The notes beneath the pieces were generated by a model. It saw only the letters and a program-made list of their open reading frames with translations, made no database searches and was not told the origin of the DNA. A program made the translations under genes and the position numbers. This document shows positions 60,601-64,000 of a stretch of 64,000 nt of DNA, piece after piece. Source of the DNA: Distichodus sexfasciatus (lineage: Eukaryota; Chordata; Actinopteri; Characiformes; Distichodontidae); assembly GCA_032718565.1 (NCBI GenBank), contig JAVGVS010000010.1, positions 3,352,318 to 3,416,317 on the forward strand, written 5' to 3'. Each line of letters begins with the position of its first letter. The first letter of the stretch is position 1.

Positions 60601-62389
60601 TATTTCTCCGTTTAAATACATAACACAGTGTTTTCAAAAGTGTTAGTTGTATATACACTTTGCAAATACTTCATTTATTTTAAGATGAACTTTTAAAATC
60701 AATAAATAATGCATTTTCGATTAAGAAGGAAACCATTGCTTGACTGAGATAATTTTAGCCTCATATATGCACACACAATATGTTATTTATAGTTGGACTC
60801 CACATTATTTCATGCAGTTTGTTCAACAATCTGATGTGGGGAATGCACTTCATGGCCACATCTTATGTGAAAGTCAACACTACATCATTAGGGACTTTAA
60901 AACAAGGTTGTATTGCAGTCCACCATAAATGCAAATCCAAGTTACCCTGTCTGTTGCTAGTTTGTAAAACATTGAGTTCTATAAATAATTCTCTTATTTC
61001 ATTATAAGCCCCCTATCAGTTTTGAGGTTGTACTGAGGACATTACAGTTCCTGAGGCATAAAACATTGTAACCTGACAGCACCGTTAACAACTTACTCTG
61101 TGTTGTGAGTAAACAAATGTTGTTGCATTAAAACAGAAGTCGTCCAGCCCCAAAGGGCATGGGATGAGCACACTACAGATTGTTGAATACAACTGAAAGT
61201 AATTAGAAATGAATTTTGCCAGGTTATATAAATGCATAACTGCATAACTCCAGAAACAAGGCTCTGATGTTTAGGTGTGAATATTAAGAAGGAGAAAGTA
61301 GCTTTGAGAATATGCAGTGTGTGCTTGGGTAATGTAAGCCTAACTTGTGTTGCTGCCTTCAACAGGGGAATCTACAATTAAAATTCCATCTGGTGCACAT
61401 ATACATATACAACACATTTTATCTCCAAGTGCATCATTTACAGAAACAGTCTGGAAGATGTGTTAGTATCATTCCCTTTTCCTTATTAACATGAGTTAAG
61501 AAGCTTTTAAATTTTTGTGGCTTGATTCCCATTGTTATAGACTCAACATTGATGCCAATCTTGGGACTTTTTTACTATTGATTTTTCTTTTCCTCAAGAA
61601 AAGAAGCCTTTAAATTGGCTATGTTTTATTTCTTTTTGTACAGCCTATACATGAGCCCAGGAAAGAGAGAGGATTATAATGAGTTTCTTTTGAAAGAAAA
61701 GTGGTGCTTTGCAGCGGATCTGAGTACAGCTGATTTCTGAACCTTTCGTATGTTGTATAAGCGCTTTTCTGACAAGATACAGATGTCTAGGTTTTCATTT
61801 TAGTGTTGGTGTGAAGGAAAGTATTGTTAGCTTGCATACATTGAAATAACCAAAGGGATAATAAAATGCATTGTTGAATGTTATCTCTATCACATTTCTA
61901 TCACAATTGTCATTTTAACCCTTTTTATCTCAGCAATGTACACAAAATTGTTTTATTTTATGCTATGCTCATGTTTTTTGTGGTATTTTCTTCTATGTAT
62001 GAAATATCATCGTGATGAAAAATATGTACTTGTAGGTTTTACATTTGTTTTTCATGTGATGTAACTCTTACACACGCACATATTAATTTATCTTGAGTTA
62101 TTATTACCAGTCATGAGGTAATAATATATACATAATATACAAACACAATGTACTACAAGGGAGTAATCTTTGTTTTAAAATTTATTCTGAAACAAAGTGA
62201 CATTTGTTTACCCCGGCTGAAGAAAGGCTCCTTATGAAATGGCGCTAGTGTGCGTAGGAGAGCTGCTAATGGTGTTTTTTCCAGCTGTACTCATGCTCAG
62301 CTGCCCAAATGGTCTTCACATGCTTTACGTAACATTTCCACTTGCACCTCCTTGCAACTGTCCCTGGAGGGGCACAAAGAAAATCCATC

Positions 62390-62405
62390 TCTCTCTCTCT
62401 CTCTC
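62390..62405 (+). repeat. Short (CT)n microsatellite
   Basis: About eight CT units followed by ATATATG. Confidence 0.85.
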
Positions 62406-62746
62406 ATATATGTTTACGTACATGGATATTAGCCATTAACCTTTAACTATAGCCAGAAATCATATTTGGGTCACATGCCTTGCCTCCTCTAAATATCTTT
62501 CTTTATTGTTTTGTCCATTTGCTTTGCTGCATTTCATAGACTAGTCCATTAATGTGGTGTAAGAAGTAGGAGCCTTAAATCACACAGAAATCAAACATAC
62601 AGTCTAAGCCTAAACCGCAAGAATGTGGTGATATTATTTAGTTTGGATTCTATATTTTTTTGGTTATATTTTTTGAGGGCAAAGTTATTATGAAGTGCTC
62701 TCATTGTTGCACAGTGACAAATAAATTTGACCAAACTTGACAACTT

Positions 62747-62822
62747 GATAGGCTTCGGTTCCTCCTGCGACCCCAGTTGGAATTAAACAGTTCAGATAAT
62801 GAATGAATCAATGAATGAATGA
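62747..62822 (+). mobile_element. AFC-like SINE (family B), 3' end only
   Basis: GATAGGCTTCGGTTCC, GCGACCCCAGTTGGAATTAA and ACAGTTCAGATAATGAATGA match the reverse complement of the left end of 42329-42698. It ends in several AATG units, the usual family tail. Immediately upstream, TTGCACAGTGACAAATAAATTTGACC resembles another retroposon tail and may be a second nested fragment. Confidence 0.75.
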
Positions 62823-64000
62823 CCCTACTTTTTCAGGCAGCAACTTAAATTTGTACTGAGTTTAAGGTAACTGGGTTAAGGCAATCAAGCGTATTACACA
62901 GTCAGATGAGATTATGCTGCTTGTTAGCTTGCTGAATCACAAATTCCACTTCATAATACAAGCCACTTACACCCCACTGTGTCTTATATGAAATTGAATT
63001 CTAAGTATAAAATGAATGTCTGGTGATAAAAGCAAGTAATTTCAGCTATTAACAACAGCCATGTGTTATCTCTTCAGACACAAATCTCAGGAGATAAGAA
63101 TGTTTAAAACATATTTATAATCAGTAAATTACATCACATGATGGTCAATTAAATGATTTTCTCTTTGTTTGCTTTCAAGTGTAATCTGTACCAGCACACA
63201 TGACTAAAATATGAAGTTGGTGGTCATGACAGTTCTCGTTTTAGGTTTTAGATGAATATAAACAACACAACAACACACTTTGCACATGAAATCTGTATAG
63301 AATATAGTAATCTTTTTTTTTAAATAACCCACAGGAACAGTAAGTAAAAGACAGTGCTAAATCAAAGAATAATTGCTGGATGGAAATGGATAAAACAGTA
63401 CTTACCCTACACCTTCTCTTATCTATCTAAAACACAAGGCTAGCTAACTAGGTTAATAGAGCAGATAGGTGACATGAGAAGGTGCCCTCCAGTCACTTAA
63501 TGCAAAATTTTTAATTATATGGTGGTGTTGTAATATTTCTTAATCTATATTTTGAAAGCACTTTAGACTCAAATGAGATATTGTTTAAAACCATGTGTTT
63601 ACAAGCAATCAGTCACAGCTCAGCATACCACTAACAGGGGCATAGCTACCTCAGTCTAGCGAGCGAGCGTTAGCACTCAGAGTTATGGTAAACTTAAGTT
63701 AAACTTACCTGATAGCCTTACAAATACCAAACTCTTAACCGTACCTTTATAGCCAAGCCATTTCTCTGGAAACAGGTGTTGGGTAGTTGGTCTCCCCTCC
63801 ACAAAATGAAATGAGTAAACTTACAACTTTTTCAGAGGGTGTTTTAAATTCAGTGCCCTCAGCGAAAGATGCTGGTCTTCTTTGTCGGATGGAGGTGGGT
63901 AGAGATTAATAGCTAGCCCACAACATTTCAAATCTCTTCTTTTCAAAAGTACAGCACTCTTGCTAAAGAGATAATCGCCTCATTTTCCAACTGTTGTGAC
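62823..64000. other. Non-coding sequence to the window end
   Basis: No gene is recognised. Sequence from about 63640 (CAGTCTAGCGAGCGAGCGTT) to the end is locally richer in CpG and could be the start of an element or exon continuing past the window, but nothing diagnostic is visible. Confidence 0.5.

Larger units (their letters stand above)
56445..62746. other. Unique non-coding sequence
   Basis: No gene is firmly recognised. A CpG-rich block (58670-59030), an OTX-like palindrome (58439-58457), GT and AAT microsatellites and a candidate element at 60280-60600 are listed separately. Sequence near 57640-57800 and 61500-61860 is complex but without decisive motifs. Confidence 0.6.

Overview
The window looks like non-coding DNA from a bony fish (teleost) nuclear genome: AT-rich, CpG-poor overall, full of vertebrate-type microsatellites, and carrying relics of transposon families typical of teleosts. 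The teleost call rests on two tRNA-derived SINE families (one with the architecture and motif order of cichlid AFC-type SINEs), a LINE tail ending in an ACAATAAAGTTGA-type sequence, a TGTCA...TGACA solo LTR and hAT/Harbinger-like DNA transposon relics. I cannot name the species. I find no convincing protein-coding gene. The longest open frames (135-138 codons) are no longer than chance predicts in 64 kb and match nothing I recognise. Much of the window is therefore probably a gene desert or a very large intron.

Layout. 1-6.6 kb: unique sequence with a hAT-like relic (1550-2240) and three regulatory-looking blocks. 6.6-6.8 kb: a clean palindromic MITE. 7-26 kb: mostly unique, with scattered SINEs, a LINE 3' end on each strand, an LTR-like piece at 21.0 kb, a CAAGACC-rich repeat at 19.2 kb and a CpG-rich block at 20.0-20.5 kb. 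26.9-34.4 kb: the repeat-rich core, with six SINE copies or fragments, a complete 505-bp solo LTR with an intact 5-bp target duplication, a retroposon tail, and an unexplained diverged pair of ~145-bp sequences 1.3 kb apart. 34.4-42.3 kb: repeat-poor apart from microsatellites and SINEs at 39.5 and 40.7 kb, holding the most CpG-rich stretch (36.0-36.8 kb) and several complex blocks with homeodomain-like sites. 42.3-51.6 kb: the most complete AFC-like SINE, large AT and ATT microsatellites, a decayed LINE reverse-transcriptase relic (50.08-50.60 kb) and a 532-bp Harbinger-like relic (51.09-51.62 kb). 51.6-64 kb: unique sequence with one full-length SINE on the minus strand and a CpG-rich block at 58.67-59.03 kb.

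No operon or pathway can be described because no gene is identified. The most informative picture is regulatory: islands of complex, motif-dense and sometimes CpG-rich sequence set in ordinary desert DNA, with CTCF-like motifs near both ends in convergent orientation. Conservation, chromatin and expression data would be needed to test that; none is available here. I do not see an evident new biological system. The best leads are the duplicated element at 32.3/33.6 kb, the CpG-rich block at 36 kb with its signal-peptide-like frame, and the solo LTR with a minus-strand TATA box.
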